Positions 19,713 through 28,416 of a DNA stretch of 64,000 nucleotides are shown here, one piece after another (the stretch's first letter is position 1; every line of letters begins with the position of its first letter). The position numbers and the translations under genes are program-made. Origin of the DNA: Natronococcus sp. A-GB7 (GTDB lineage Archaea; Halobacteriota; Halobacteria; Halobacteriales; Natrialbaceae); contig NZ_JARUKV010000024.1 of NCBI RefSeq assembly GCF_029688865.1, forward strand, positions 18,857 through 82,856. Direction: 5' to 3'. Under the pieces are notes generated by a model. It saw only the letters and a program-made list of their open reading frames with translations. It was not told the origin of the DNA and did no database searches.

Positions 19713-20867
19713 ATGGCCAGTATCCGTATCGGCTCGGCGTTCGGCATTCCGATCAAGCTCGGCGTCTCGTTTCTCCTCGTCGTTCCGCTGTTAGCCTACC
19801 TCATCGGCGTCCAGATGGAGCTTACTGTCGAGTTGCTCAACGACACCTTCGGCGCGGGGATCGATCCGGCTCCGCTGACCGACGGCGTGACCCCGTGGCT
19901 GCTCGGGCTGGCGGCCGCGCTGGGGCTGTTCGTCAGCGTCTTCTTCCACGAACTGGGGCACTCGATGGCCGCGCGCCGCTACGGCCTCGAGACCCAGTCG
20001 ATCACGCTGTGGTTCCTGGGCGGACTCGCGCAGTTCGCCGAGATGCCCGAGGACTGGCACAAGGAGTTCGTCATCGCGATCGCGGGCCCGATCGTCAGCG
20101 TCGCGGTCGGAGTCGTCTGTTACGTCGGCTTCGTCCTGTTGCCCGCCGAACTGCCGGCCGCGCTGTTCGTCCTCGGCTACCTGGCGATACTCAACGTCGT
20201 GCTGGCGATCTTCAACATGCTGCCGGGGTTCCCGATGGACGGCGGCCGGGTGCTTCGGGCGCTGCTCTCGCGGAACCGCTCCCGGCTCGAGGCGACGCAG
20301 ATCGCCGCCGGCGTCGGGAAGGGGTTCGCGCTCCTGCTCGGGTTTGCGGGGATCATCACGTTCAGCATCTTCTGGATCGCGATCGCCTTCTTCATCTACA
20401 TCGCCGCCTCGAGCGAGACCCAGCAGATCTTCATCGAGACGGCCTTCGAGGGGCTGACCGTCGCGGATCTGATGACCCCGGCGCCGAAACTCGACACGGT
20501 CTCGCCGGATCTCTCGCTCGATCGGCTCCTCGAGCGGATGATGCGCGAGCGCCACACCGGCTACCCCGTCCTCGACGACGGTGAACTCGTCGGCATCGTC
20601 ACCCTCGAGGACCTCCAGGAACGAGCCGACGACGACGATACCGTCGTCGCGGACGTGATGTCGACCGACCTCGTCACCGCCGCGCCCGCCGACGAGGCGA
20701 CGACCGCGCTGCGGACGATCCAGCGGGAGGACATCGGACGGGTCCTCGTCGTCGACGCCGACGGCTCGCTGGCGGGGCTGATCTCGCGGACGGACCTGAT
20801 GAAGGCCCTGGAGATCGCCCAGCGGAGCCGGTCGATCCCGGCCGAGCCGCGTTCGCTCGAGCAGTGA
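19713..20867 (+). CDS. M50 site-2-type membrane protease with two CBS domains
   Basis: The protein is an intramembrane zinc protease. HELGH at residues 79-83 gives two zinc ligands and the catalytic Glu. The third ligand is in NMLPGFPMDGGRVLRALLSR. Six hydrophobic segments precede two C-terminal CBS domains (VADLMTPAPKLDTV and VADVMSTDLVTA), which usually bind adenosyl nucleotides and regulate activity. The 384-residue architecture is typical of archaeal CBS-containing S2P proteins. The ATG before ASIRIGSAF is used; longer extensions overlap the upstream intergenic region. Possible substrates are membrane-tethered regulators; none is identifiable here. Confidence 0.93.
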   Translation: MASIRIGSAFGIPIKLGVSFLLVVPLLAYLIGVQMELTVELLNDTFGAGIDPAPLTDGVTPWLLGLAAALGLFVSVFFHELGHSMAARRYGLETQSITLWFLGGLAQFAEMPEDWHKEFVIAIAGPIVSVAVGVVCYVGFVLLPAELPAALFVLGYLAILNVVLAIFNMLPGFPMDGGRVLRALLSRNRSRLEATQIAAGVGKGFALLLGFAGIITFSIFWIAIAFFIYIAASSETQQIFIETAFEGLTVADLMTPAPKLDTVSPDLSLDRLLERMMRERHTGYPVLDDGELVGIVTLEDLQERADDDDTVVADVMSTDLVTAAPADEATTALRTIQREDIGRVLVVDADGSLAGLISRTDLMKALEIAQRSRSIPAEPRSLEQ

Positions 20868-20970
20868 GCGTCCGTCGCGGCTACGACCGCGGTCCTCGCC
20901 GGCGACGGTTCGACTGCCGGGCGTAGCTCTTTGGGGCGCGTGCTCGTGGTACGAGCGAACGCGGCGTACG

Positions 20971-22377
20971 ATGAGCACCATGGACAGTCACAATCCAGCG
21001 ACCGGCGAGCGACTCGAAACGTACGACGACCACGACGAGAGCGACATCGAGGGGATCCTCGCGAGCGCGGACGACGCTTTCGAGCCGTGGGCCGACACCC
21101 CGATCACCGAGCGCCAGCAGCTGCTCGAGCGGGCCGGCGAGCTCGTCCGGGAGCGCGAGGACGAGTACGCCGAACTGATCAGCGAGGAGATGGGGAAACC
21201 GATCGCCGAGTCCCGCGCTGAGCTCGAGAAGTGCGCCTGGGTCTGTGACTTCTACGCCGAGCGCGCCGACGAGTTCCTCGCCGACGAGGCCCTGGGCAGC
21301 GAACCCCACTCGCGGACGTTCGTCTCCTACGAGCCGCTGGGAGCCGTCCTCGCGGTGATGCCCTGGAACTTCCCGTTCTGGCAGGTGTTTCGGTTCGCCG
21401 CACCCCACCTGACCGCTGGCAACGTCGGGCTGCTCAAACACGCCTCGAACGTTCCGGGGTGTGCGCTGGCGATCGAGGAGATCTTCGAGGACGCGGGCTA
21501 CCCCGAGGGCGTGTTCTCGACGCTGCTTGCCGGCTCGGACGCGATCGAGGACGTGATCGCCGACGACCGTCTCGACGCCGTCACCCTCACCGGCAGCGAG
21601 GGCGCCGGCCGCGCCGTCGCCGAACAGGCGGGCGGCGAGCTGAAGAAACACGTCCTCGAACTCGGCGGGAGCGACCCGTTCGTCGTCTGTGCGGACGCCG
21701 ATATCGAGGCCGCAGCCGAGACCGCGGCGACCGCCCGGACGATCAACTCCGGCCAGTCCTGTATCGCCGCCAAGCGCTTCATCGTCGTCGACGAGGTCTA
21801 CGACGAGTTCCTCGACCGGTTCGTCTCGGAGATGGAGTCCCTCGAGATCGGCGACCCGCTCGAGTCGGACACCGACATCGGTCCCCAGGCCCGCGAGGAC
21901 CTCATGGACGACCTTCACGAGCAGGTCGAGGCGAGCGTCGAGGCCGGCGCGTCCCTCGAGTGCGGCGGCGAGCGCCTCGACCGGGAGGGATACTACTACC
22001 CGCCGACGGTTCTCTCGGAGCCCCCGCGTGACAGCCCTGCGGCCGACGAGGAGGTGTTCGGCCCGGCTGCGGCCGTCTTCCGGGTCGAGGACGAGGACGA
22101 GGCGATCGAGCTCGCCAACGACACCCGCTACGGGCTCGGCGGCTCGGTCTGGACCGAGGACCTCGATCGCGGGGAGCGACTCGCTCGCGAGGTCGAGGCC
22201 GGCTGCGTGTTCGTCAACGAGCTCGTCAAGTCCGACCCGCGCCTGCCCTTCGGCGGCGTGAAGGCGTCGGGGCACGGCCGCGAGCTCGCCGAGGCGGGAA
22301 TCCACGAGTTCGTCAACCGCAAGACCGTCTGGGTCCAGTCAGCCGGCGCGGACGACGGCGTTCCCGACACCGAGTGA
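20971..22377 (+). CDS. NAD(P)-dependent aldehyde dehydrogenase, succinate-semialdehyde type
   Basis: The protein oxidises an aldehyde to the acid. The family core is present: PWNFPFWQ for coenzyme binding, catalytic Glu230 in LELGGSDPF and Cys264 in NSGQSCIAAKRF. The C-terminal FNPFGG-equivalent is LPFGGVKASGHGREL. The pattern and 468-residue length suit succinate-semialdehyde dehydrogenases, but substrate specificity is uncertain. An alternative ATG lies three codons in. A ThDP-dependent enzyme starts 57 nt after the stop on the same strand, so decarboxylation to an aldehyde followed by oxidation is a possible joint role. Confidence 0.92.
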   Translation: MSTMDSHNPATGERLETYDDHDESDIEGILASADDAFEPWADTPITERQQLLERAGELVREREDEYAELISEEMGKPIAESRAELEKCAWVCDFYAERADEFLADEALGSEPHSRTFVSYEPLGAVLAVMPWNFPFWQVFRFAAPHLTAGNVGLLKHASNVPGCALAIEEIFEDAGYPEGVFSTLLAGSDAIEDVIADDRLDAVTLTGSEGAGRAVAEQAGGELKKHVLELGGSDPFVVCADADIEAAAETAATARTINSGQSCIAAKRFIVVDEVYDEFLDRFVSEMESLEIGDPLESDTDIGPQAREDLMDDLHEQVEASVEAGASLECGGERLDREGYYYPPTVLSEPPRDSPAADEEVFGPAAAVFRVEDEDEAIELANDTRYGLGGSVWTEDLDRGERLAREVEAGCVFVNELVKSDPRLPFGGVKASGHGRELAEAGIHEFVNRKTVWVQSAGADDGVPDTE

Positions 22378-22434
22378 CGACGGCCGTCCCACGAAGGTAT
22401 CACACTCATGCGTCCCGGGCGAGTCGAGTGAGCC

Positions 22435-24018
22435 GTGCCAACAGCATCCGATCTACTCGTCGACTGCCTCGAGGCCGAGGACGTCGAGTACGTCTTCGGG
22501 CTCCCGGGCGAGGAGGTCGAGGATCTGCTCTTCTCGCTTCGCGACTCCTCGATCGAGTTCGTCCCGACCCGCCACGAGCAGGGCGCGGCGTTCATGGCCG
22601 ACGTCCACGGGCGGCTCACGGGCGACGCCGGGGTCTGTCTCTCGACGCTCGGCCCCGGCGCGACGAACCTCATCACGGGCGTCGCCGACGCCCAGCTCGA
22701 CAAGAGCCCGGTCGTCGCGATCACCGGCCAGGGCGGACGTGAACGGCTCCACAAGGAGAGCCACCAGGCGCTGGACATCGTCAACGTCTTCGAACCGATC
22801 GTCGAGTGGAACGCCCAGATCGCCGAACCCGAGATCGTCCCCGAGTCGGTTCGCAAGGCGTTCAAGCTCGCCGAACTCGAGAAACCCGGCGCCACCCACC
22901 TCGAGTTCCCCGAGGACGTCGCGGGCGAGGAGATCGACGCGGAGCCGATCCCCGTTCGAGATTCGGTTCGCCGCCCGGATCCCGACGACGCGTCGGTCGA
23001 GCGGGCCGCGACGCTGCTCGAGGACGCCGAGCGGCCGCTCCTGCTGGCGGGCAACGGCGCGGTCCGCACTCCGGCGGCGGACGGCATCCGCGCGCTCGTC
23101 GACCGCCCCGAGCTGCCGGTCGTCGCGACCTACATGGGGAAGGGTGCGATCTCGGACCGCGAGCCCGCCTCGCTGCTGACCCTCGACTCCGGACCGAACG
23201 ACGAGGCCGCGCGGGCGATCGAGCGGGCCGACTGCGTGATCGCGGTCGGCTACGATATCGCCGAACACGACCCCGAGGGGTGGAACCCCGACTGCGAGAA
23301 GCAGGTCGTCCACGTCGACTACGAGCCTGCGGAGGTGTACCGCCACTACAACCCCGATGTCGAGATCGTCGCCGACGTCGGCGCGGCCCTGGAAGCGATC
23401 GGCAACCGGCTCCCACCGGAGTCGTGCTCGCTGTGGTGTCGCGACGCCCACGATCGGATTCTCGAGGCGACTACTCGAGCGCCCGAGGACGACGATCCGG
23501 TGACGGTCCGTAACGCCCTCCCCTCGCTCCGGGAGACGATGGCCGACGAGGACGTCCTCGTCTCCGACGTCGGCAGCCACAAGATGGCCATCGCGCAGTC
23601 GTACCCGACCTACGAACCGAACACCTGCGTGATCTCGAACGGGCTGGCGAGCATGGGGATCGCCGTTCCGGGCGCGCTCGCGGCCGACCTCGCGACCGAT
23701 TCGAACGTCGTCGCGGCCACCGGCGACGGCGGCTTCCTGATGAACGCCGCCGAGATCGAGACCGCGAGCAGGCTCGACTGCGGCTTTACGATCGTCGTCT
23801 TCGTCGACGACGACTACGGGCTGATCTCGGAACAGCAGATCGAACACCGTGGCGAGTACACCGGCACCGCGCTCTCGAACCCGGATCTGGTCGCGTTCGC
23901 CGAGAGCTTCGGGATCGACGCCTACCGCCCCGAGGGCTGGGACGAGATCGACCGGACCTTCCGGGAGACCGTCCCGTCGGACGAGCTCTCGCTGATCGAG
24001 ATTCGACTCGAGGCGTAG
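22435..24018 (+). CDS. ThDP-dependent enzyme, acetolactate synthase large-subunit-like
   Basis: The 527-residue protein has the three-domain ThDP fold: a PYR domain with catalytic Glu48 in RHEQGAAFMA, a central domain, and a PP domain with GDGGFLMNAAEIETA and metal-binding Asn region DDDYGLISEQQ. The GTG start fits the first residues PTASDLLVDCLEAEDVEYVFG. The family includes acetolactate synthases, benzoylformate and other 2-oxoacid decarboxylases, and pyruvate oxidases. No small regulatory subunit gene is adjacent, which argues against biosynthetic IlvBN. The neighbouring aldehyde dehydrogenase suggests a catabolic 2-oxoacid decarboxylase. Confidence 0.88.
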   Translation: MPTASDLLVDCLEAEDVEYVFGLPGEEVEDLLFSLRDSSIEFVPTRHEQGAAFMADVHGRLTGDAGVCLSTLGPGATNLITGVADAQLDKSPVVAITGQGGRERLHKESHQALDIVNVFEPIVEWNAQIAEPEIVPESVRKAFKLAELEKPGATHLEFPEDVAGEEIDAEPIPVRDSVRRPDPDDASVERAATLLEDAERPLLLAGNGAVRTPAADGIRALVDRPELPVVATYMGKGAISDREPASLLTLDSGPNDEAARAIERADCVIAVGYDIAEHDPEGWNPDCEKQVVHVDYEPAEVYRHYNPDVEIVADVGAALEAIGNRLPPESCSLWCRDAHDRILEATTRAPEDDDPVTVRNALPSLRETMADEDVLVSDVGSHKMAIAQSYPTYEPNTCVISNGLASMGIAVPGALAADLATDSNVVAATGDGGFLMNAAEIETASRLDCGFTIVVFVDDDYGLISEQQIEHRGEYTGTALSNPDLVAFAESFGIDAYRPEGWDEIDRTFRETVPSDELSLIEIRLEA

Positions 24019-24145
24019 TCCGCTCCAAGGTCGCAAAACGAGCGAGTCGGCCGCGGGCGACGGTTCCTCGCGGGAGCTACCGCTTCGGACGCGGCGTTTC
24101 TCCTGCAAACCCTAGCCATTACTACATCGGAACTTATGAGAAATT

Positions 24146-24784
24146 ATGGCGATCGAGGCGGCCTTCGACGTGTCGGGGGAGCGGTTTCCGCTGGCGTGCG
24201 TGTTCGAGGAGCTCGCTGACGCGACGGTCGAACTCGATCGGATCGTCCCGACGAACGGGGAGACCATCCCCTACTTCTGGCTGGGCGATCCGAACGTCGA
24301 GTCGTTCGATCCGAACGCGGTGTCACACCCGGATCTCCGGGCGATCAGCGTCGTCGAAACCGTCGGCGAGGAGGCGCTGGTACGGGTCGAGTGGGATCCC
24401 GACCGAAAGAACCTCCTGACGGTGTTGCTCGAGTCGCCGGTCGTTCTCGTCTCCGCGGTCGGAACGAGGCGGCGCTGGTCCTTCGAAATCCGGGGCGACG
24501 ACCGCGAGGCCCTCGCCGCGTTCCAGTCGGCCTGCCGCGAGGCGGCGATCCCGATCGATCTCACGCGGCTCCAGCCGCTCTCGTCGCGCACGGACGAGAG
24601 CGACGCCCTCACGCCCGCCCAGCGCGAGGCGGTGCTCCTGACCTACGAGTGCGGCTACTTCGACTCGCCGCGACAGGCCACCCAGGCGGAGCTCGCCGCG
24701 GAACTCGACATTACGCGCCAGTCGGTTTCCTCGCGGTTACAGCGTGGACTCCGGCGGCTCGTCGGAAACACGATGTTCGACTGA
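24146..24784 (+). CDS. Bat-type HTH-10 transcriptional regulator
   Basis: The N-terminal 150 residues resemble the small-molecule-sensing part of bacterioopsin-activator-like proteins. The C-terminal segment LTPAQREAVLLTYECGYFDS followed by QAELAAELDITRQSVSSRLQ is the HTH-10 DNA-binding domain typical of haloarchaea. The length of 212 residues is normal for the short members without a GAF or PAS domain. The site AATTATGG sets the start. A response regulator follows on the same strand after a gap of about 210 nt containing two inverted repeats. Confidence 0.92.
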   Translation: MAIEAAFDVSGERFPLACVFEELADATVELDRIVPTNGETIPYFWLGDPNVESFDPNAVSHPDLRAISVVETVGEEALVRVEWDPDRKNLLTVLLESPVVLVSAVGTRRRWSFEIRGDDREALAAFQSACREAAIPIDLTRLQPLSSRTDESDALTPAQREAVLLTYECGYFDSPRQATQAELAAELDITRQSVSSRLQRGLRRLVGNTMFD

Positions 24785-24809
24785 ACCGACGCGGCGCACA
24801 TAGAAAGGA

Positions 24810-24825
24810 TGCTGCACACGCAGCA
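24810..24825 (+). repeat. Inverted repeat TGCTGC-ACAC-GCAGCA
   Basis: Perfect six-base arms with a four-base loop lie 26 nt after the HTH-10 gene stop. It could form an RNA hairpin that ends or stabilises that transcript. No poly-T follows directly. Confidence 0.45.
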
Positions 24826-24847
24826 GTACGTTCAACCGTTCGAAACG

Positions 24848-24867
24848 CTGCCATACGGTAATGGCAG
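24848..24867 (+). repeat. Inverted repeat CTGCCAT-ACGGTA-ATGGCAG
   Basis: Perfect seven-base arms flank a six-base centre, 15-36 nt upstream of the TATA-like ATTTTATCC near 24882. The position just upstream of a putative box A is where haloarchaeal activators often bind. It may therefore be an operator for the response regulator gene, perhaps for the adjacent HTH-10 protein; this is inference. Confidence 0.45.
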
Positions 24868-24997
24868 ACGGGTTTGAGTTCATTTTATCCGAACACTCGT
24901 GGGGAAAACTGAGCTGGCAGCCGCGGCGAACGAGGGCAGCGGTCACATGCGAGACGTCGACGAACGGGGACGAGCGGTCGATCGTTCGAGGAGAACG

Positions 24998-25429
24998 ATG
25001 ATCCCCTCCCGGGAGGTGCTCCTGGTGGAGGACAATCCCGGCGACGTCCGGCTTGTGCGGGAGGCGTTCGCGGCGACCGACGGCGATCACGAGCTTCACG
25101 CGGTGCCGACCGGCGAGGACGCCTTGCGGTTTCTCGAGCGACGAGCCGAGGACGGCGACGAAGCGCTGCCCGACCTCGTCCTGCTGGATCTGAACCTACC
25201 CGGAACCAACGGCGGGATGATCCTCGAGCGAATTAGAGAGTCGCCGGAGCTCCGACGGCTCCCCGTTATCGTGCTAACGAGTTCGGAGGCCAGCGAGGAC
25301 GTCGAGGCGTGTTATCGACGGGCCGCCAACGCCTACCTGACGAAACCGATCGCACCCGACGATCTCGTCTCGATGATCAGGAGCGTCGAGGCGTTCTGGT
25401 TCGATCGCGTTCGGCTTCCGCCGCAGTAG
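24998..25429 (+). CDS. Rcp1-type single-domain response regulator
   Basis: The product is a receiver domain without an output domain. The acidic pocket is in LLVEDNPGDVRL, the phospho-accepting Asp is in LVLLDLNLPG, the Thr/Ser switch is in VLTSSEAS, and the Lys is in YLTKPI. This is the CheY-like/Rcp1-like class common in haloarchaea. The ATG at MIPSREVLL is preceded by a GAGGAG Shine-Dalgarno-like run. An ATG 17 codons upstream is also possible, while the GTG further up lies too close to the TATA-like element to be used. The partner kinase is not adjacent. Confidence 0.88.
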   Translation: MIPSREVLLVEDNPGDVRLVREAFAATDGDHELHAVPTGEDALRFLERRAEDGDEALPDLVLLDLNLPGTNGGMILERIRESPELRRLPVIVLTSSEASEDVEACYRRAANAYLTKPIAPDDLVSMIRSVEAFWFDRVRLPPQ

Positions 25430-25482
25430 ACCGACCCGTTTCGGCGGTATCTCTTTGCCCGTCGGCGCGTTCAGGGCGGAAC

Positions 25483-26946
25483 GTGTTCCACGGCGAGGAG
25501 TTCTGGCTCGTTCGCTTCCTCTTCCAGCGCGGGCTGGCGCTACTCTACCTGCTCGCCTTCCTCGTCGCCGCCGTCCAGTTCCGGCCGCTGGCCGGCGAAA
25601 ACGGCCTGTTCCCCCTCGAGTGGTACGTCGACGGCGTCGAGTTCCGGGAACGACCCAGCCTCTTTTATTTCGTCCCCAGCGACCGCGCGATCGGGGTCGC
25701 GGCCTGGACCGGGGTCGGCCTCTCCGCGCTGGCGTTGTTCGCCGTTCCGTACCAGCTTCCCGACGGGTACGCGACGCCCGCCTCGATGGCGCTGTGGGCG
25801 ACGCTGTGGCTATTGTACCTCTCTTTCGTCAACGCCGGCCAGCTCTTCTACGGCTACGGCTGGGAGTCGATGCTGCTCGAGACCGGCTTTCTGGCGATCT
25901 TCCTGGGCGCCGGCTCGGCCTCCCCGCCCGCGGTCGTCTTCCTCCTGCTCCAGTGGGTACTCTTTCGCAACATGTTCGGCGCGGGACTCATCAAGATCCG
26001 CGGCGACGACTGCTGGCGCGACCTCTCCTGTCTGGACTACCACTACGAGACCCAGCCCATCCCCAACCCGGTGAGCTGGTACGCCCACCACCGCTCGAAG
26101 CTCTTTCACCGACTCGAGACTGTCGGCAACCACGTCCTCGAGCTGGCGATCCCGTTTCTCTACTTCGCACCCCAGCCCGCCGCGGCGCTGGCCGGCGCGG
26201 CGACGATCGGCTTCCAGGGCTGGCTGATGGTCACCGGCAACTTCGCCTGGCTGAACGCGCTGACGATCGTGCTGGCGATCGCGACCTTCAGCGACGGGAT
26301 CCTCGAGGCGCTGCTTCCGGTGACGGCGCCGGCGACGACCGCGACGCCGCTGTATCTCGAGGCCGCGGCCGTCGTCGTGGCGGTGGTCGTCCTCGCACTG
26401 AGTGTCTACCCCGTCCGGAACATACTCTCCGAACGACAGGCGATGAACACCGCCTTCGACCCGCTGCACCTGGTCAACACCTACGGCGCGTTCGGATCGG
26501 TCACGCGCGATCGCTACGAGCTCGTGATTCAGGGGACCGGCGACGAACGAGTTACGGACGATACCGAGTGGGAAACGTACCGGTTCCGGGGAAAGCCGAC
26601 GGATCCCGAGCGACGGCCGCCCCAGATCGCCCCCTACCACCTGCGGCTGGACTGGCAGCTCTGGTTCGCGGCGATGTCGCCGACGCCGCGTCGCAGCCCG
26701 TGGGTGTTGCGGCTCCTCCGACGGCTGCTCGAGGAAGACGACCCTACGCGCTCGCTGCTGGCCGAGGATCCGTTCGCGGGCACTGATCGGTCACCCGAGC
26801 GGATCCGGGTGCTCCGGTATCGCTACCGGTTTACGACGCCCGAAGAGCGCGCTGAAACGGGCGCATGGTGGCACCGGGAACGGGTCGGCACCTACGTCGA
26901 TCCGGTTTCGCTCGAGGAACTGCGCGTTCGGCGGTTCGGCCCGTAG
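25483..26946 (+). CDS. Lipase maturation factor family membrane protein
   Basis: The 487-residue protein matches the LMF family, whose eukaryotic members help lipases fold in the ER. The start FHGEEFWLVRFLFQRGLALLYL and several membrane segments up to about residue 330 are typical. GAGLIKIRGDDCWRDLSCLDYHYETQP, around residues 165-190, has the diagnostic core with two Cys residues. The C-terminal soluble part holds the YRFRGKP and DWQLWFAAM segments. GTG start. In prokaryotes the role is unknown. A DCC-type thiol oxidoreductase is encoded about 700 nt downstream on the other strand; such proteins are known neighbours of LMF/HTTM-type membrane proteins. Confidence 0.88.
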   Translation: MFHGEEFWLVRFLFQRGLALLYLLAFLVAAVQFRPLAGENGLFPLEWYVDGVEFRERPSLFYFVPSDRAIGVAAWTGVGLSALALFAVPYQLPDGYATPASMALWATLWLLYLSFVNAGQLFYGYGWESMLLETGFLAIFLGAGSASPPAVVFLLLQWVLFRNMFGAGLIKIRGDDCWRDLSCLDYHYETQPIPNPVSWYAHHRSKLFHRLETVGNHVLELAIPFLYFAPQPAAALAGAATIGFQGWLMVTGNFAWLNALTIVLAIATFSDGILEALLPVTAPATTATPLYLEAAAVVVAVVVLALSVYPVRNILSERQAMNTAFDPLHLVNTYGAFGSVTRDRYELVIQGTGDERVTDDTEWETYRFRGKPTDPERRPPQIAPYHLRLDWQLWFAAMSPTPRRSPWVLRLLRRLLEEDDPTRSLLAEDPFAGTDRSPERIRVLRYRYRFTTPEERAETGAWWHRERVGTYVDPVSLEELRVRRFGP

Positions 26947-27144
26947 GGCGAAGTCCGCGCCGAAGAAACGGACGGACGAACGTGCTCGAAAGCGCCCGGG
27001 GTGCCGACCACCCCGTTTAGTGAGATATTTACGCGAAACGCCGCATGTGAGGGCGTCACAACCGACACCGATGAAACGGGTAACCGCCGACTAACGTCAG
27101 GAAACAACCACATAACAATACTCGTGACTTCCATCGTTAGTAAT

Positions 27145-27417
27145 ATGAGCGAGGAGATCACCGTCGGACTGACGGACGGACGGGAGATCACGGTCGACGA
27201 ACTGACGGTACTGGATCGGGACAACGGTTCGTGGATCCGGTGTGTGCGATCCGAGCCGAGTCGGCGGATGGAGTTCGACGAGACGACGACGTACTACCAC
27301 CTCGAGCACGACGTCGACTACGTCGTCGCGGACGGCACGGACGACCGGGAGGTAGACGCCGTCGTCGACCGCCAACCGAACCTCGCCGCAGCGCCGACCG
27401 ACGCCGCTCGCCGATGA
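27145..27417 (+). CDS. 90-residue haloarchaeal hypothetical protein
   Basis: A small acidic protein starting MSEEITVGLTDGREITVDE, with a middle segment rich in Arg/Glu and a Tyr-Tyr-His motif (TTYYHLEHDVDYVV). No named family is recognised; it may form a small beta-barrel. The ATG is chosen over the long upstream frame because a TATA-like ATAACAATA lies about 30 nt before it. The stop overlaps the next start as ATGA, which indicates translational coupling with the following membrane peptide. Confidence 0.65.
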   Translation: MSEEITVGLTDGREITVDELTVLDRDNGSWIRCVRSEPSRRMEFDETTTYYHLEHDVDYVVADGTDDREVDAVVDRQPNLAAAPTDAARR

Positions 27418-27572
27418 TCGAGCTTCCGAGCCTGAGCGTCCTGCTGATCGGTAGCGGCGCGTACCTCGTGGCGGTCGCCGCCGTCCTCCGGTCGCTGGGT
27501 CGAACACGGACGCCCCGCTGGCGGACCGAGCGCTCGAGCGAGGGTCCAGTGGAGAACGAGGTCTCGCCGTAG
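27414..27572 (+). CDS. 52-residue single-helix membrane protein
   Basis: The ATG overlaps the upstream stop (ATGA). The peptide has one hydrophobic segment (about residues 7-26, LSVLLIGSGAYLVAVAAVL), then a basic stretch (RSLGRTRTPRWR) and a polar acidic tail. This fits a membrane anchor with its C-terminus in the cytoplasm. It is presumably co-translated with the 90-residue protein. No family is recognised. Confidence 0.5.
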   Translation: MIELPSLSVLLIGSGAYLVAVAAVLRSLGRTRTPRWRTERSSEGPVENEVSP

Positions 27573-27620
27573 CTCGCCGTCGGGCCTGGAACCTCGAAGA
27601 CCGGTCGAGCGCGCCGCCGC

Positions 27621-27998
27621 CTACTCCTCCCGCCGGACCGGTGGGGTCTTCGAGAGGTACTGTCCCCAGAAGTCGCGGTTGTCCGCCACCCGTCGGTACC
27701 CCTGCTCGCGGAGGCGCTCGTAGTCCTCGAAGTTCCGGAGGAATCCGACAGCTTCTCGCACGACCCCGGCGTCGTCGACTCGAGCCAGCCCCTCCTCGAG
27801 CGAGGCGCCACAGGAGTGGACCGCGTCGTCGGTCACGAAGTGCGAGCAGTTCTCGTAGTCCTCGGGCAGTCGCTCGCGTAGCTCCGGGGTGAGGTCGGTG
27901 AAGCCGACGATGCGGACGTCGGTTCGGTCGTCGAAGAACTCCGCCCACCACGTACAGAAGCCGCAGTCGTCGTCGAAGACGAGCGTCGGTTCGGTCAT
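27621..27998 (-). CDS. DCC-family thiol-disulfide oxidoreductase-like protein
   Basis: The 125-residue protein has the defining N-terminal DDDCGFCTWW (CGFC, residues 12-15), characteristic of the DCC1/DUF393 thioredoxin-like family. A further Cys lies in HSCGASLEE. The family is proposed to perform thiol redox chemistry and often lies near LMF- or HTTM-type membrane proteins; an LMF homologue is about 700 nt away. It has no membrane segment and is cytoplasmic. It is convergent with the small gene pair. Confidence 0.88.
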   Translation of the reverse strand: MTEPTLVFDDDCGFCTWWAEFFDDRTDVRIVGFTDLTPELRERLPEDYENCSHFVTDDAVHSCGASLEEGLARVDDAGVVREAVGFLRNFEDYERLREQGYRRVADNRDFWGQYLSKTPPVRREE

Positions 27999-28083
27999 CC
28001 TATCGAAAATCTTCGACGTCGGATCACTTAGCTTCTCGGCCGACGAGCCCGAGATACTTGGCTCGGGCGACCAACCGGTCGGT

Positions 28084-28278
28084 ATGGAGCGATTCGTCGG
28101 TCTGATCGTCGCCGGCGGGCTCGCCCTCGTCGCCGGGCTCTGGCTGCTCGCGCTCCTCGAGTCGGGAGCTATGGGCTGGCTGCTCGGACTCGCGCTGACG
28201 GCCCTCGGAACGGCCGCGTTAGGCGTCGGGATCGCGAGCGAACTCGAACCCGAGATCGAGCTCGGACGGGAGCCGTAG
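28084..28278 (+). CDS. 64-residue two-helix membrane protein
   Basis: The peptide starts MERFVGLIVAGG. It has two hydrophobic segments (about residues 5-26 and 30-50) and an acidic tail ending ELGREP. The ATG is used because the preceding frame overlaps the promoter of the divergent DCC gene. No family is recognised; it could be a small membrane-associated regulator. Support comes from hydropathy and spacing only. Confidence 0.55.
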   Translation: MERFVGLIVAGGLALVAGLWLLALLESGAMGWLLGLALTALGTAALGVGIASELEPEIELGREP

Positions 28279-28416
28279 ACCGGTAGTCACCGTCACTCGA
28301 GGAAGGGCACCGAACCCGGACGGCTCCGTGAGAGCGCGATCCGACGCTCACCGTGTCGCTCGAGCCGACAGTCACCGTGCCGGAACGTTCTTGGCGCCGA
28401 CGGCCGATCCCGAACC

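Noticed and set aside
22453..24108. A 551-codon antisense frame over the ThDP enzyme gene
   Set aside because: It is a shadow of a gene with clear motifs; no family features are visible.
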